This document shows, piece after piece, positions 27,111 to 37,757 of a stretch of DNA of 64,000 nucleotides (within the stretch, counting starts at the first letter, position 1; each line of letters starts with the position of its first letter). The notes beneath the pieces are model-generated. The model saw nothing but the letters and a program-made list of their open reading frames with translations, had not been told where the DNA came from and did not search any database. The position numbers were made by a program, and so were the translations under genes. The stretch comes from Neckera pumila (Eukaryota; Streptophyta; Bryopsida; Hypnales; Neckeraceae): positions 22,565,823 to 22,629,822 of the forward strand of contig OZ018408.1 of the NCBI GenBank assembly GCA_963969595.1, given 5' to 3'.

Positions 27111-27881
27111 CTGGCAGGCTACAATGGCCAGCCTTCAACACTCCGTCCTCTCCCCCTCAAAGCGTTCCCTGAGAGGGGACGTTGTTCCTTGGGCGCACCC
27201 TCCAGGCGGTTGTATTTCAGCAGTTGTCCACCTTCTCAGCATCCCTCCAGGCAGCCCTTCTTCCACATTTTGGCCCTACATACTGGAATAGCAATTCATT
27301 AGGAGGCAATTTATTTAAATTTTTGATTCTTTTGTACATGGTAGTACTACAAGAAAAAAATTATGCTTTCAAATGCCAGCCAAGTCTGCAGTTCCTGGCT
27401 ACTAAAGTTGAAGAAGAAATTACTTTCTAATGAAATTGGCATACAATTTAGAGTAAAAAGAATAATGACCATGTGATATATGCGATTCACCTTGTCTTGG
27501 CACGCTTCTAGATTCTTTTTTATCAATGTAGTATTGAATAATTACATGAATGACAAAAGGAAGGGAACCAATGTAACATTATAGGGCACCACTTCATGAC
27601 TTTCAATAAATGATACATAACAACCCTAATCATCCGTGTATTCAACATACAAATGATGAAACCACAATTGCATATATAGACCTTGTCATATAAGAATTTC
27701 CACTACAAAGTTCTTTTTTGTATTATTAATTTCTATGGACAACATCTTCCTTCCAATATTGCTTTCAGTTTTTCTAAAGTAAAAGGAATATTTCATACCA
27801 TAAGTTCAGATGATGGAAAATACGTTTTTGTATATGCAAGCAAGGGTGGCATAAGAGGTACTCACATGCGTATATGTGGCA

Positions 27882-29660
27882 TTAGTTCAGGTTTTCGTGA
27901 TACCTTTGAAAACACCTAGCACACCAATACATGAACTTGTTCTCACATGAATGACAATACGTGTAGGGACGCTTCACTGGATGTGAACCATCATTACATA
28001 CAACGCAAGCACCCCTCGTAGAACTTGTTGCTGGATAACAAAAATTTTGAGGCCTGACTGCAACAGGTAACTTTGATTTTGGTTCCCACTTATGTGTCAG
28101 AGCCTCACAAAGTTGGGTTTGAAATTGCAAGTGCATCATTGGTGGACGTGGTGGCTATCGCTGCTTGCACTTGTCTAGGTAAATTATGTACATATTGACG
28201 ACTGTTATATTGATCAGGAAAAAGAAAACCCGGTGCCACCACTTGTGGGACCAAGTTTGACATGTATAAGATGCTCGGAGTTGATCAGCAACATCAACGC
28301 CTCTCATGTACATTGTATACTCCAAGTGCATAGGAGACGTGTGAATACTTTCACGTGTTGCACCATTACGACGGGGCACACTGGCAATAGGGTATTGGCA
28401 AGGAAATTGCAGTGGCACCATATATGTTGACAGTATAAGCATGGGCTTCTTGTCCTTCCATGCAATAGCACTTATTGACCTAAACTCATGCATGAGCCAT
28501 TCCAAACTTCCCTGCGATGCCTTTGCAAAGTTCTTGGTGTTTTTCAAAACCAATGGCAATCCCACTCTGTTGGCCCGGACAGTCCCCAAGGCATATATGC
28601 CCTTATCCAATAACTCTTTGAAGAGGGGAATGCTAGTAAAAAAATTATCCATAGTTATAATATGTCCACGACCACCACTATTTGTCAATAAGCGCAAAAC
28701 AACATTGTGTGCCAATCTCGGTTGTCCACGTGGTACCAGTGCCTCATTTGCAATTGCTGGATCTTTACCACAATATATGTCAAAGTTCGAAATAAACTTC
28801 AAGATGGAGTCAGCGAGGCACTAGACTTTTATATCCCATTTCTGCGACTTCTGTGGCATGTACTGTTGAGCTGGACAATAAGTGCCTTTATACCTGATCA
28901 TCATCTCGTCCACTGTTGCAAACTTGCCCACATTCCATGCTTGTTGACAACTCACTCGTATGACATTTATCAACCACCTCAACTGGCCCATTTTATTGTA
29001 GCCGGGTAAAGCCTTGTCATGCACATATTTCGCTAGATTCGTGAGATGTAAACACTTCGTCAATAAAATGAAGCGATTTCGTAACAGAAGGTTTGAAATA
29101 GTAGCGCAATGGAAAATAGAGCCCTTTTTGTGCCAATAACTTTTCAAATTTGGTTACCGCTTCATGCCCATATACAAAATGATGGCAATATAAACTTGTA
29201 ACTCTGGCACAAAACAAGGTTTCCAAGCGGGACCTCCTTTGGTTTTTCCATCTTTATCTGGTGCGGTGGCATAATTTAGTCTTTGTAACAATGTCTCTAA
29301 GAACATTGAATGGCCAGAACACACGAAATAACTGCAAGAATGTCGGAAAATACCGCTAGTGCACTTCAGCTGTGGAGGCCCCTAAGAACTGTATGTGTTG
29401 TGGCTCATAAGTCAAAAACGCTTGATTCCAAGATTCTTCTCAATATTATATTTTACACTGTCTTTGTCAGTAATATGTCCTCCATCATTTTCATTCTCTT
29501 CATCACTAAAATGCAACTCAACAAATTCCACGTCACTGTTGCTGTTATACTCATAAGGCACTTCCGGAATTATGGCAATTGGACTTTGAAGACCACCTCT
29601 GAGGAGAGCATCACCAGCGTCTAGGTCATCAACAAACCCACTGAAGGTGCGCCCACTGTT
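27882..29660 (-). pseudogene. piggyBac-family transposase (DDE_Tnp_1_7), disrupted
   Basis: Reading right to left: an acidic N-terminal stretch (…SNSDVEFVELHFSDEENEND, about 29520), a segment ELQVYIAIILYMGM before SYWHKKG, then the DDE core. The three catalytic Asp codons are visible: D in ATVDEMMIRYKG (28908-28910), D in ITMDNFFTSIPL (28648-28650) and D in GVDVADQLRAS (28293-28295). The C-terminal tail carries paired Cys motifs (CVVC, CHSC, CARC) and a His, the cross-brace zinc finger known to bind terminal repeats in this family. Breaks: a frameshift near 29270, TAA near 29170, TAG at 28821-28823 and TAG at 28155-28157. The enzyme class catalyses cut-and-paste transposition at TTAA. Confidence 0.85.
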
Positions 29661-31429
29661 ACCCCCCTCTTTTCAACAAAACGGTAAATGGCCACATTTG
29701 CAAACACAAGAAGACATTCACATTGTTAGACATTCCATGCTAGCTCAAACTATAAGGAAGTAAAAATGTGCATTCCAAAAACGGTATAATAAAAATGCAC
29801 ATTGAAAAGACCCAAATAAAGTGCATGCAAAATATTTTTCATATTTTGTTTAGGAGGACTCTACTATTCATGACATTGCGATATGGAATGTTCAATTCTT
29901 GTCCCATATATGAATAGCTGTCCACAATTCTGCAAGGAACATTGTCATAATGCATACCACTAATGAAATATGCTCTTTGCTTGTATTTAGTAGGAAGTAC
30001 AATAATTTCAAAAAAAACTGAAGCAAATTGAAGGCTTCCCATGTCTTATTGTTTTCCATGAGTTTGATACAACGGACATGATTTTGGTGCACATGAAGGA
30101 GAACTTTGAAAAAATCATACTATGTACAATTTCAATGACTTCCAGACAAAGCTGAACATGAACAATGAATTAGGAAGAAAAAAAAAAGCCGGTTCATGAT
30201 TATGAACTATGCATCAGACAAGTAACGGATGTTGAAAAAATTAGAAATAAACAAATTGAAAGGTAGCACACTTACAAGATTACGGCCCTTGAAAATTTGC
30301 TAATTCAAAATTTATTTTTGCAAGATGAATGCAATGACAAGCTGGAAGACTACATGTCCACCATTTACTAGTTGACCTCATACTTAATGATAGAAACTGG
30401 TATAAGAGAAGTCAATCTTCTTCACAAATTTTAGGTCTCAGATGGTTTAAGTGATTAATAATTCTGAAAATTACTGCCTTATATGTCCAACCACATGAAC
30501 CATACATTTTTTTGCAAACCGCATATCATGTGCATAAAAAAGCCACTAGCGAGGAATAATAATTCAATGGTGAAGTTCCTTTTCACTTCATATCCAATTA
30601 TTATAGAAGTAAATGCCTCTCTAACAGCGCACTACATGATCTACTCTCTAAAAATGTATCGGTAACATTCCATGGGAATTTTGAAACACTATGGAGTATG
30701 GAGATGAAAAATTGTCCAATGAACAAGACGTGCATGTATCCCTCTCTTTTGAAGATTGTCATAAATAATTAGAATGTATTATGTGTACGGAACCCCTCTA
30801 TTGGATTATGCATACAGAGTAGGGCATTTGTCTATGTTTGGAACATGCATGAACTATTTACTAATTATTTACGAAGCTGATCAACAGTAGCTTCACAAAA
30901 GCTCGCCCTAGTTCTATTTGGAAAATTTCCATTTGAGTTTATCATAACCTTATACGTGCAGAACTTCTACAACAAATTTTATACAAAGCCAATTCCGGAA
31001 AAGGTCCGAGTAACCCCCTCCAAAAGAAAACCCAAAATAACTCTTTCAAGTAAACATTGGAAATGAAGGACTTTTGGGTTGCCCTTCTAGCAAGAACCCT
31101 TAAGATTTGATGAATTGATTCATATAAGCTAAAAAATAAGTGAATTATAAAAAAGGAAGAAAGAAAAATTTAATGGGAACTAATTTATTTTTATTTTTAT
31201 GAAGAACCTTCATTGATTAATGACTGAATTAATGAACATAAGTAATTAATAAAATTAGAATACAAACATTTATAATTAAAATTTAAAGAAAAAATGAAAA
31301 TTAAAAAAAAAAAATCAATATTCATGAAGTAATGCAGTAATTAATCATAAGTAATAATTAATAAATTTGCACTATGCCGAAAAAATAAAAAATAAAAAAT
31401 AAAAAAATAAAACCCGACTTACTTGAGCT
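29661..31429. other. Non-coding interior of the piggyBac-like element
   Basis: AT-rich. It may be intron between the acidic N-terminal exon at 31588-32031 and the transposase core. I found no other gene. Confidence 0.4.
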
Positions 31430-31620
31430 GTCAACGGGCGTTGCGGTTGCCGATTGCCTCTCCCTACGCGGCTAGTGGTCGCTCCGCTGCGGCGGCGGCT
31501 TCCCTCTCAATGGCTAGGCAGTTGGCCGCTACGGTGCCAGGCTGCACTCGTTGGCCTGGTCTCCGTCGTTGCTGCTGCCTGTGCAGGTCAGAGGTTGTTG
31601 ACAAAAAGGATCCGGGCGCA
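31430..31620. other. GC-rich block inside the piggyBac-like element
   Basis: GC- and CpG-rich block (GCTCCGCTGCGGCGGCGGCT) of unlike composition to its flanks. Open frames on both strands reflect lack of stop codons rather than clear coding. Confidence 0.35.
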
Positions 31621-32031
31621 CTTCCGCCGTCTTTGACTCTCCTCAGTGGCGACATTGTGCAACATCTCGGGGGGCCACAATAATTCTTCTAGTGATCTTG
31701 TTTTGGGATCACCGTACACACCTTCATCGAATTCGTCTTCTGACAGTTCTTTGAAAGAGGAGCAAGGATCTGCCACTGCTTGCTCTTGACTGTCAATGAA
31801 GTCTGGATCTATATCAACAATAAGAAGATCACAGCTTCCATCCAAGAAATCAATGTCATGTTCTACAATTGGAGGGACATAGAGGGGCGTTGGATACTTA
31901 CTGCATGGACACAATGGAAGAGAAATTTTTGGACTAGCGCTTTGGGATGGAGGCACTGCATTCTTGCTTGTAGAGGCTTGCTCAAGTTGAAGTTGATAGC
32001 TTCTCCTCACAGGAAGACCATCCCATGCCAC
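31588..32031 (-). CDS. Acidic ORF, possible N-terminal exon of the transposase
   Basis: A 147-codon frame with a Ser/Pro/Gln-rich start and a strongly acidic section (ELSEDEFDEGVYGD, about residues 95-110). Acidic, disordered N-termini are usual in piggyBac transposases, and this frame lies upstream of, and on the same strand as, the core domain. The last ~15 codons run into the GC-rich block. Linkage to the core by splicing is inferred only. Confidence 0.35.
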   Translation of the reverse strand: MAWDGLPVRRSYQLQLEQASTSKNAVPPSQSASPKISLPLCPCSKYPTPLYVPPIVEHDIDFLDGSCDLLIVDIDPDFIDSQEQAVADPCSSFKELSEDEFDEGVYGDPKTRSLEELLWPPEMLHNVATEESQRRRKCARILFVNNL

Positions 32032-32799
32032 CTACACACAAAGATTTATGAATATGAGTATGCCAACATCACTTACAATTGTGAGTGTGGAAACAATGGC
32101 TACTTCATGTAGAACTTGGTGAAGCAAGAAGTCATGGATCGCAAACCTTGTTGTTGTCATCTACTACATTCTTGAGTCGGGGCATGACTCTTGCAAGTGA
32201 AGACTCTCTGTGGTACAACTATTTCTCTTAAACTAGTAATTGTGAACAAGATTAGCAAAACGCTCATGAACAAAACTACAAAACTATGCACTCCATGATG
32301 AAAGACTACAACATCCCAAGCACATGAACGTAGCTGCATTGCACATGGACAAGTCGAAATTACAATTCTCTCAAAATTGGACTTGTAGTATGCACAGAAT
32401 GCACAAGTGTAGAAGCACTGTGTTGAACCTAAGCAACTCACGTAGCCTCCTCAACAGTAATGAGAAATCAATGCTGCATGCACCAAAAACAAGTACTGTT
32501 GTAGGGTAGAGTCTATGTAGACCTCATGAATTCTTTTTTTGAATATTCTGCTACTGTAGTTGCTAGAATTCAATGCTTGGAAGTGAAGTTGGAGGTCGAA
32601 TTTCCAAACAATGCTTTCATTTCAACAGTACACAAGTAATTTACAAGCATTTCCATGTTTTTGGTAATTGGAGCATGTCCTAAACAAATCTCATGCCATA
32701 ATTTTGACGACAACACAAGAACAAGGAAAGATTTCTCCAATAAAAATCAGGATCAGCTCATGAAGAGCTAATCCAGATCAAGAGCACAGGCGGCACGAC
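32032..32799. other. Non-coding interior of the piggyBac-like element
   Basis: No gene or repeat structure recognised. Confidence 0.4.
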
Positions 32800-33250
32800 G
32801 CATGAAGGACCTCCGCAGCCTGTGGTCGGCGGGGAGGCCTTCCTGTGCCCAACCGAGCTGGAAGGAGCGGCTAGTGGACGGTGTCCTGCGGGCGCCTTCC
32901 TGCCTGCTGGTTCGCCTGCCACGGTGCGGGTTCTCCCGTGGTTGCAGTAGGAGTGTACCGCATCGGGCGGGCACTCCCCCCAATTGCGCACGCCCTCTAT
33001 TGGGCCCCCCAGCAGGCTCACTGTTGCTCCACCTGCCGCTGGCAAGCTCCGACTTGTTGTGGCCCTCCCTAGGCAGGCTCCGACTTGCTCTGGCCCTCCT
33101 AGACCCCTTCCACAAACCCTTGCCACAGGCCTTTGGCGTAGGCGTTGTTAGGTTAGGCCACAATATGCCAAGCCGCCCGACCTGTTGCCCAAGAAAGCTG
33201 CCCACTAGTAGTCAATGGACTCTCACTGGCTCTAGGCCCTACCCAGCCTG
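32800..33250. other. GC-rich block near the right end of the piggyBac-like element
   Basis: About 450 bp of GC-rich DNA with overlapping open frames in several registers on both strands. A direct repeat of GCAGGCTC and GCTCCGACTTG is visible near 33040 and 33075. No family recognised. It is possibly captured host DNA. Confidence 0.4.
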
Positions 33251-33577
33251 CCCCTCCTCCCCCACTTAGCACAAAAAACTTCATAACTTTTTGCCACAAG
33301 GTTCGAATGAAGAATTTTTTTTTCCCACATACATCTCTTGATTCTTCAACTTCACAAAAATTTTCAAAAAATATTCACAACTCAAACGCCCATAGGTACG
33401 TGCCCAAGACCCCATTTGTCCGTTGAACAGACACTTGGTCCTTTAGGGGTTAAGTGAATTTTAAGTATAGTCCTAGACATAAGGTTTTAAATAATGACCT
33501 TAAAGGTCATTATTTAAAATCTTATGGCTAGGACTATACTTAAAAACTCACTTAAATCACCCCACTCTCTTGTAGTG

Positions 33578-33824
33578 CATGTAAGTAAAAGGGTTTTTAG
33601 TAAATAGGACTGGAATCACCAAACCTATGGTGTATATGACATCTTAGGGCAAAAATTGGTCTGAGAGAATACCATTGAGGTTATAAATCCATTTCCAAAG
33701 ATAGGTTTCACTTTCCCCATTACATAGACGAAATAATAGAAATCCCAATTGCTGGCCTACATGAATTACAACCTCAAAACGGACACTTAGGAGGAATCTA
33801 GGGATGCAATACGGCATTCTAGGG
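33578..33824. other. Short interval between the MITE and the giant element
   Basis: Unremarkable AT-rich sequence. The left boundary of the giant element could lie anywhere here. Confidence 0.35.
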
Positions 33825-33867
33825 TAGAAATCACATTAGGAGATCAACGGCAAAGTTGATTTATGCC

Positions 33868-33888
33868 ATATTTAACTACTTTTGGACT
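33868..33888 (+). repeat. Left inverted repeat of the giant unit
   Basis: Begins ATATTTAACTACTTTTGG. Its exact reverse complement lies at 53297-53317, 19.4 kb away. The first palindrome copy follows about 40 bp inside. Confidence 0.6.
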
Positions 33889-33923
33889 TTAGGAGTAATT
33901 TTAGACTATGTCCTGGGAGATTT

Positions 33924-34279
33924 CATTGGGAGAGCTCCCGCTGTATTGGTTTTTGAGACCGCAATGGCTATGAAAGTGGGAACATTAGACTGAAGTAGAC
34001 CATGTTCTCACCCAAGAAGACGGCAAAGAAACATAAAAACTAAGATATTTCACGCATAGTACATTTATTATACATAAATGTACTGAATATAGAGAAGAGA
34101 GAGAGGTTCATCGGGAGAGGTGCCGCTATAGTGCAGATCCCAGACTTTGGGATCTTAAGTGTTGCAAGAAACCAAAGAAACCAAACATTGTTCAACTTAG
34201 AGTATTACAAAGACTAGTAAGTAGGCACTGACCCATTAGTATCTCCCTACAGAATAAGGATCCGTATATCTCCCGATGC
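33924..34279. repeat. Three palindrome copies at the left edge
   Basis: Variants at about 33924-33943 (GGGAGAGCTCCCGCTG), 34109-34129 (GGGAGAGGTGCCGCTA) and 34266-34279 (half site TATCTCCCGATG). They are more diverged than interior copies. Confidence 0.55.
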
Positions 34280-34504
34280 AATCCCCGCATATAAACTTAC
34301 GGTACAAGAGGACTGCTGGCTCGGTGGAATGAAACTTGAAAGTAAAGAAAAGGTGAAGAAGGTTCACCACATTTTATTAACACCGATAAAGAATGACACA
34401 GTGAAGAAGTTGCCCACGAAAAGAAAGAAAGGCAATTCCTATACTATCTAAACTACTGAACTTGACTAATGCGTTCCAAAATTCCCAACTATAAGTAGCT
34501 CCTT

Positions 34505-34954
34505 CTATATATACCATGCATCTTCTAACTTCAGGAGATCAATATCATCCCTCACGCATATGGAGGGACCTATCAAATGAGAACGTGGCCATTGAAGAAT
34601 ATCTATCTGAAGAACTACAATAGTTTGATTGAAAAAAATGCTGCGCAGTCTAGAGCTATTTAAGATCATGTTCACGAATGCCGCACGATGTGGATAAGGA
34701 TTATTCTTGTCAGGGTTGTTTGACCCGGCAAGATACTGAAACCCCTTCCAAATCTTTCGCGGGAAAAGACGTCGCATAAGCACCTCCAAAGTAGACAAAT
34801 GCATGGAGGAATACAACCCACAGTGAGCCCATTCAAGCAACTGACTAAGGAAGTCATGGAAACCAGAAGGAACGTTGATTATTTCAGGAAGATCCAAAAC
34901 ATCACCCTGAACGCATAAAGCACCTGTCAAAACAACCACAGCCGCCTTCTGCAT
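34505..34954 (-). pseudogene. Degenerate second FCP1/NIF-like HAD domain
   Basis: About 149 codons that align in outline with the HAD domain of the neighbouring gene: VVVLTGALC matches VVLDLNGVL, PSGFHDFLSQLLEWA matches RPGVMTFLNWLRCRA, and GLYSSMHLSTLEVLMRRLF matches AFWSSVNAKNMDNLLDIVL. The nucleophile Asp of the first HAD motif is absent and I do not see the later Asp-Asp motif. A splice acceptor (TTTATGCAG) precedes it. It is either a catalytically dead downstream exon of the minus-strand gene or a decayed duplicate. Function unknown. Confidence 0.45.
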
Positions 34955-35012
34955 AAACAGAACACTGCAAGGAGGTCAACTCGTCAGACAGAGGAGGACT
35001 AAACCCCAAAAG

Positions 35013-35090
35013 AACGGGAGATTTCCCGATGATATTCCGAAGGACACTCACTGTATTCAGAACTTCCAGTAAACGGGAGATATCTCGATC
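35013..35090. repeat. Two palindrome copies
   Basis: AACGGGAGATTTCCCGATG at 35013 and ACGGGAGATATCTCGAT at 35072. Both are variants of the element-wide palindrome. Confidence 0.6.
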
Positions 35091-35130
35091 AATTTAGAAC
35101 GGACAGTAATTTCATTGGAAGCCAGTAAAC

Positions 35131-35287
35131 CACGAGAGATATCCCGATGATATATTATCTCTCGTTGATATATTATATCCCGATGATATATTATCTCTCG
35201 TTGATATATTATATCCCGATGATATATTATCTCTCGTTGATATCCCGATGATATATTATATCCCGATGATATATTATCACTCGTTGA
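35131..35287. repeat. Tandem array of palindrome half-sites
   Basis: About 157 bp of alternating ATCCCGATGATATATT and ATCTCTCGTTGATATATT units with a roughly 20 bp spacing, about eight units. The minus-strand open frame across it (repeats of REIIYHRD) is a by-product of the repeat. It resembles a clustered protein-binding region more than a random satellite, because the unit is the same motif scattered singly elsewhere in the element. Confidence 0.75.
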
Positions 35288-36018
35288 ATTACGACAGGAT
35301 AGCCACTTCACTAAGAAACGCTGAACAACATAAGATCTCCCGGTCACCGTAAAAAAGACATTCACTTAATACAGACCTTGTAAATGCTAAGTCTGATCAG
35401 GTTCAAATAGACGATGAATTAGACGGAGAACCCCTGCGCAGCAGGAGACCTTCCAATCCTGTATAAATACATTCTTATAATCATGTCTAGAAACTATACA
35501 TCGATGACATGGACAATGACATGAAAGTCTGCCTATGATATTCTATGCGGTAAGGTAAGGAAGACGGAAATCAACAAGTACAAGAACAACAGGAACCTAC
35601 ATGTACATGATAGCGAGTCCATGCTAAAGAACACCGGGATAGCAAGAACTCCGCACATAAACAGTACTTGAAAAGCAAACATGCTAACTTTCTGATTAAA
35701 CTGGGTATAAATCAGAATCCACAAAGGAACCACAGACTCTAGTTGCATATGCAATGAACTGTAATGAAGTATCACTTCCCTCATGATCCAGTTTCATAAT
35801 GTCTTGACCAGTCGACAACTACAAGTTCAGGAAAATGTAAATGATCCAGAATTTACAATAATTTACAACAGCATTTACAATTAAAACTACAATTCATCCT
35901 TCGACAACTATAAAATATCATTCAATAAACTGTCGTCTACAGCAACGGGAAATCTCCCGATGAAGCCCCATGCCAACAGTAATCTATGACGCTGAATTCC
36001 GGTAGTGATTCCCCAGCC
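35288..36018. other. Non-coding part of the giant unit
   Basis: It contains a palindrome half at 35332-35343 and one full copy at 35943-35962 (ACGGGAAATCTCCCGATG). A minus-strand frame at 35533-35784 has no recognisable motif. Confidence 0.4.
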
Positions 36019-36662
36019 TTAAGTGGATTCGGGATCCACTGCAACTTGGCCGCCAGGAAGGGGATTTGCCTTCACATACACCGGTACCGTCTCATTTGAA
36101 AGAAGGAGGCCGTCAAGCCAAGGCATCAACTGCATGAGGAGGTAGTTCTCGAGCAGTTCACCGCGATAGGACTGCGGAAAAACAGCATTATGTGCATCGT
36201 TTAAGACGTTCTTTTCTGGACTGTCGTCAATTAGAAGAATATTATCCAATGTGGACAAACTAGCCATGTTCGCAAACGTCGTCAGATCCTTAAGGAAAAA
36301 CGGCTTATTTGGTGCAGATGGGGCTCTGTACGTGGACCTCGTGCATGCCCCTTGACACAGACAAATGACATCTCGACGGCTAAAGGAACAACCTGCCAGG
36401 ACAATGTCCAACAAATTGTCCATGTTCTTCGCATTAACACTACTCCAGAATGCAACATCCGCTCTACAACGCAGCCAATTTAAAAACGTCATGACCCCCG
36501 GGCGACGCTCAACATGAAGTCTATTATGGCCGTATGACCTGTGAAGAAGCACTCCATTTAAGTCAAGGACCACAGAATACTTTCGCTGAGCTACTTTTTC
36601 CAATGTGCTTGGCTGTGATGTCGAAGGTCCACCGCAAACTGCAGTGAATGAGGACAAATCCC
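36019..36662 (-). CDS. C-terminal exon: FCP1/NIF-like HAD phosphatase domain
   Basis: Last recognisable exon of the minus-strand gene, ending at TAA (36019-36021). HAD motif I reads VVLDLNGVLL, with nucleophile Asp codon at 36562-36564. The second acidic residue of the usual DxDx(T/V) signature is Asn (36556-36558). The DLNG form is familiar from plant NIF/FCP1-like proteins. Then come FWSSVNAKN (motif II region), a Lys in KPFFLKDL and the double Asp of LLIDDSPEKN (36223-36228), followed by AVFPQSYRG. The family dephosphorylates phosphoserine in proteins. The Asn may weaken catalysis. The acceptor is placed at a CTAAAG, but the frame to the previous exon does not join cleanly there, so the start of the exon is uncertain. 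Confidence 0.65.
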
Positions 36663-36764
36663 CTTTAGAAACAAGTGCATGAAGAAGATAAATCAAGATC
36701 AATCAAACGCACGGAACTATGCACGGTCTAAAATAAAGTACTTGTCAAAATGTCTTCTCCGAAC

Positions 36765-37660
36765 CTCGTCCCTTCTGATTCCACGACAGTCGCAGTCAAA
36801 CGACCCCTCTGTCCATCGGCCCCATTGTCTGATTCCAGCGTTCCACGGTCAGAGGCTATCTGAAAAATGTCGCGATAAAGAAATGAGTGCGCTTCCCACG
36901 CATTCGGTACCATGGACCGCCTGCTACTCGCCAAATGGCGCGTTTGTCTAGCATGAAAATCCGGCAAACACAATAGTTTCTCAAATCTACTCCGCATAGA
37001 AACCATGTCAGCATACGTATATCCCGAGTGTGGGACAACAACTAATGGATTCACCTTCGGATTAGCTGCATCAGGACTCATTTTTATGAGGTCCGCCATT
37101 GTATCCTCCATAATACTGTCCGGCATATCTACGCGCGGTGCAACATCAGGTGCCTCAGGCAACGGGAGATCTCCCAATGCAATAGTAATGGGCTCCTTCC
37201 CCTTTGACTCATGCGGGCCAAAAGTAGGAGCATGTTCATCCAGGATCGGGAGATCTCTCGTTGCTCCAAGGCCCCGCTCTGGCCTCGAAGGTATGTCACG
37301 TGAGGACTCTACGATGGGGGGCACTATGTCTTTGACTGCGTCCTTGGCAGGAGCAGCTCCACCCTCTACTAAACAGCTAACAAGAATGGACGCCGCCTTG
37401 GTCGCTTCAGGAGTCCCCGTCTCAGAAACATGTGGTTCCGACGGTGTAGGAGAGGACATATTGGGTCCCGCCTTAACTGCATCCTGCTCAGGGGCTTGCG
37501 TCGGATTACGCAACAGGACGATATCCAGCCTCCGCTTTGTTCTCAACTCATTGCGCGGAGCTGATTGGACCAGAACCACCGCAGAGTTTGAGCCCACCCT
37601 CGGCTTGATTGTGCCTATCTTCTTCGCCGACCGTCGCGCCACTCTTTGTGCGGACTCATC
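36765..37660 (-). CDS. Middle exon: low-complexity linker of the minus-strand gene
   Basis: About 299 codons from an acceptor TTACTGGCAG to a candidate donor GACGAG|GTTCGG. The product is Pro/Ser/Asp/Glu-rich and basic at its start (RRSAKKIGTIKPRV), with no known fold. Two copies of the element palindrome are translated here (37161-37180 and 37244-37264), giving LGDLPL and TRDLPI. The last part (MRSRFEKLLCLPDFHARQTR) looks helical. The entry junction to the previous exon is phase 0 and in frame. Confidence 0.55.
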
Positions 37661-37719
37661 CTGCCAGTAAAACACATAAGATGTTGTCAGCAGATGATTA
37701 TGCGCAATGCGGAACAGTC

Positions 37720-37740
37720 AGCGGGAGATCTCCCGATGAT
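37720..37740. repeat. Palindrome copy in intron 3
   Basis: AGCGGGAGATCTCCCGATG lies inside the 97 bp intron (37661-37757) of the minus-strand gene. Confidence 0.7.
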
Positions 37741-37757
37741 TAGGTACAATGACTGAC

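Larger units (their letters stand above)
26273..33453. mobile_element. 7.2 kb piggyBac-like transposon
   Basis: It is bounded by TTAA (26273-26276 and 33450-33453). The termini are TTAACCCCTAAAGGACCAAG on the left and its complement CTTGGTCCTTTAGGGGTTAA on the right. It encodes a piggyBac-family transposase on the minus strand (27882-29660). Its outer few hundred bases are related to those of the ~930 bp elements elsewhere in the window. The interior includes three GC-rich blocks of foreign appearance. The transposase frame is broken, so this copy is probably immobile. Confidence 0.85.
26251..33577. mobile_element. CACTA-like MITE split by a piggyBac-like insertion
   Basis: The outer ends are CACTACAAGAGAATGGGGTG at 26251 and, inverted, CACTACAAGAGAGTGGGGTG at 33577. 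If 26273-33449 is removed, one MITE of about 150 bp is restored that folds on itself and resembles the MITE at 7602-7804 (shared AAGTATAGTCCTAG). The piggyBac-like element therefore inserted into the MITE at a TTAA close to its left terminus. Flanking trinucleotides are AAT and CAT. Confidence 0.8.

Noticed and set aside
26776..27291. 171-codon open frame
   Set aside because: It follows a GC-rich block poor in stop codons, has overlapping open frames on the other strand and no recognisable motif.
32758..33269. Long overlapping open frames on both strands
   Set aside because: Composition artefact of the GC-rich block; no frame shows a conserved pattern.
35131..35287. CRISPR-like look of regularly spaced short repeats (also 48690-48837)
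   Set aside because: Spacers are short and nearly identical, the repeat is the same palindrome found singly across the element, the DNA is eukaryotic, and there are no cas genes.
35057..35365. Minus-strand ORF with REIIYHRD peptide repeats
   Set aside because: Peptide periodicity is produced by the palindrome array; no start context or homology.
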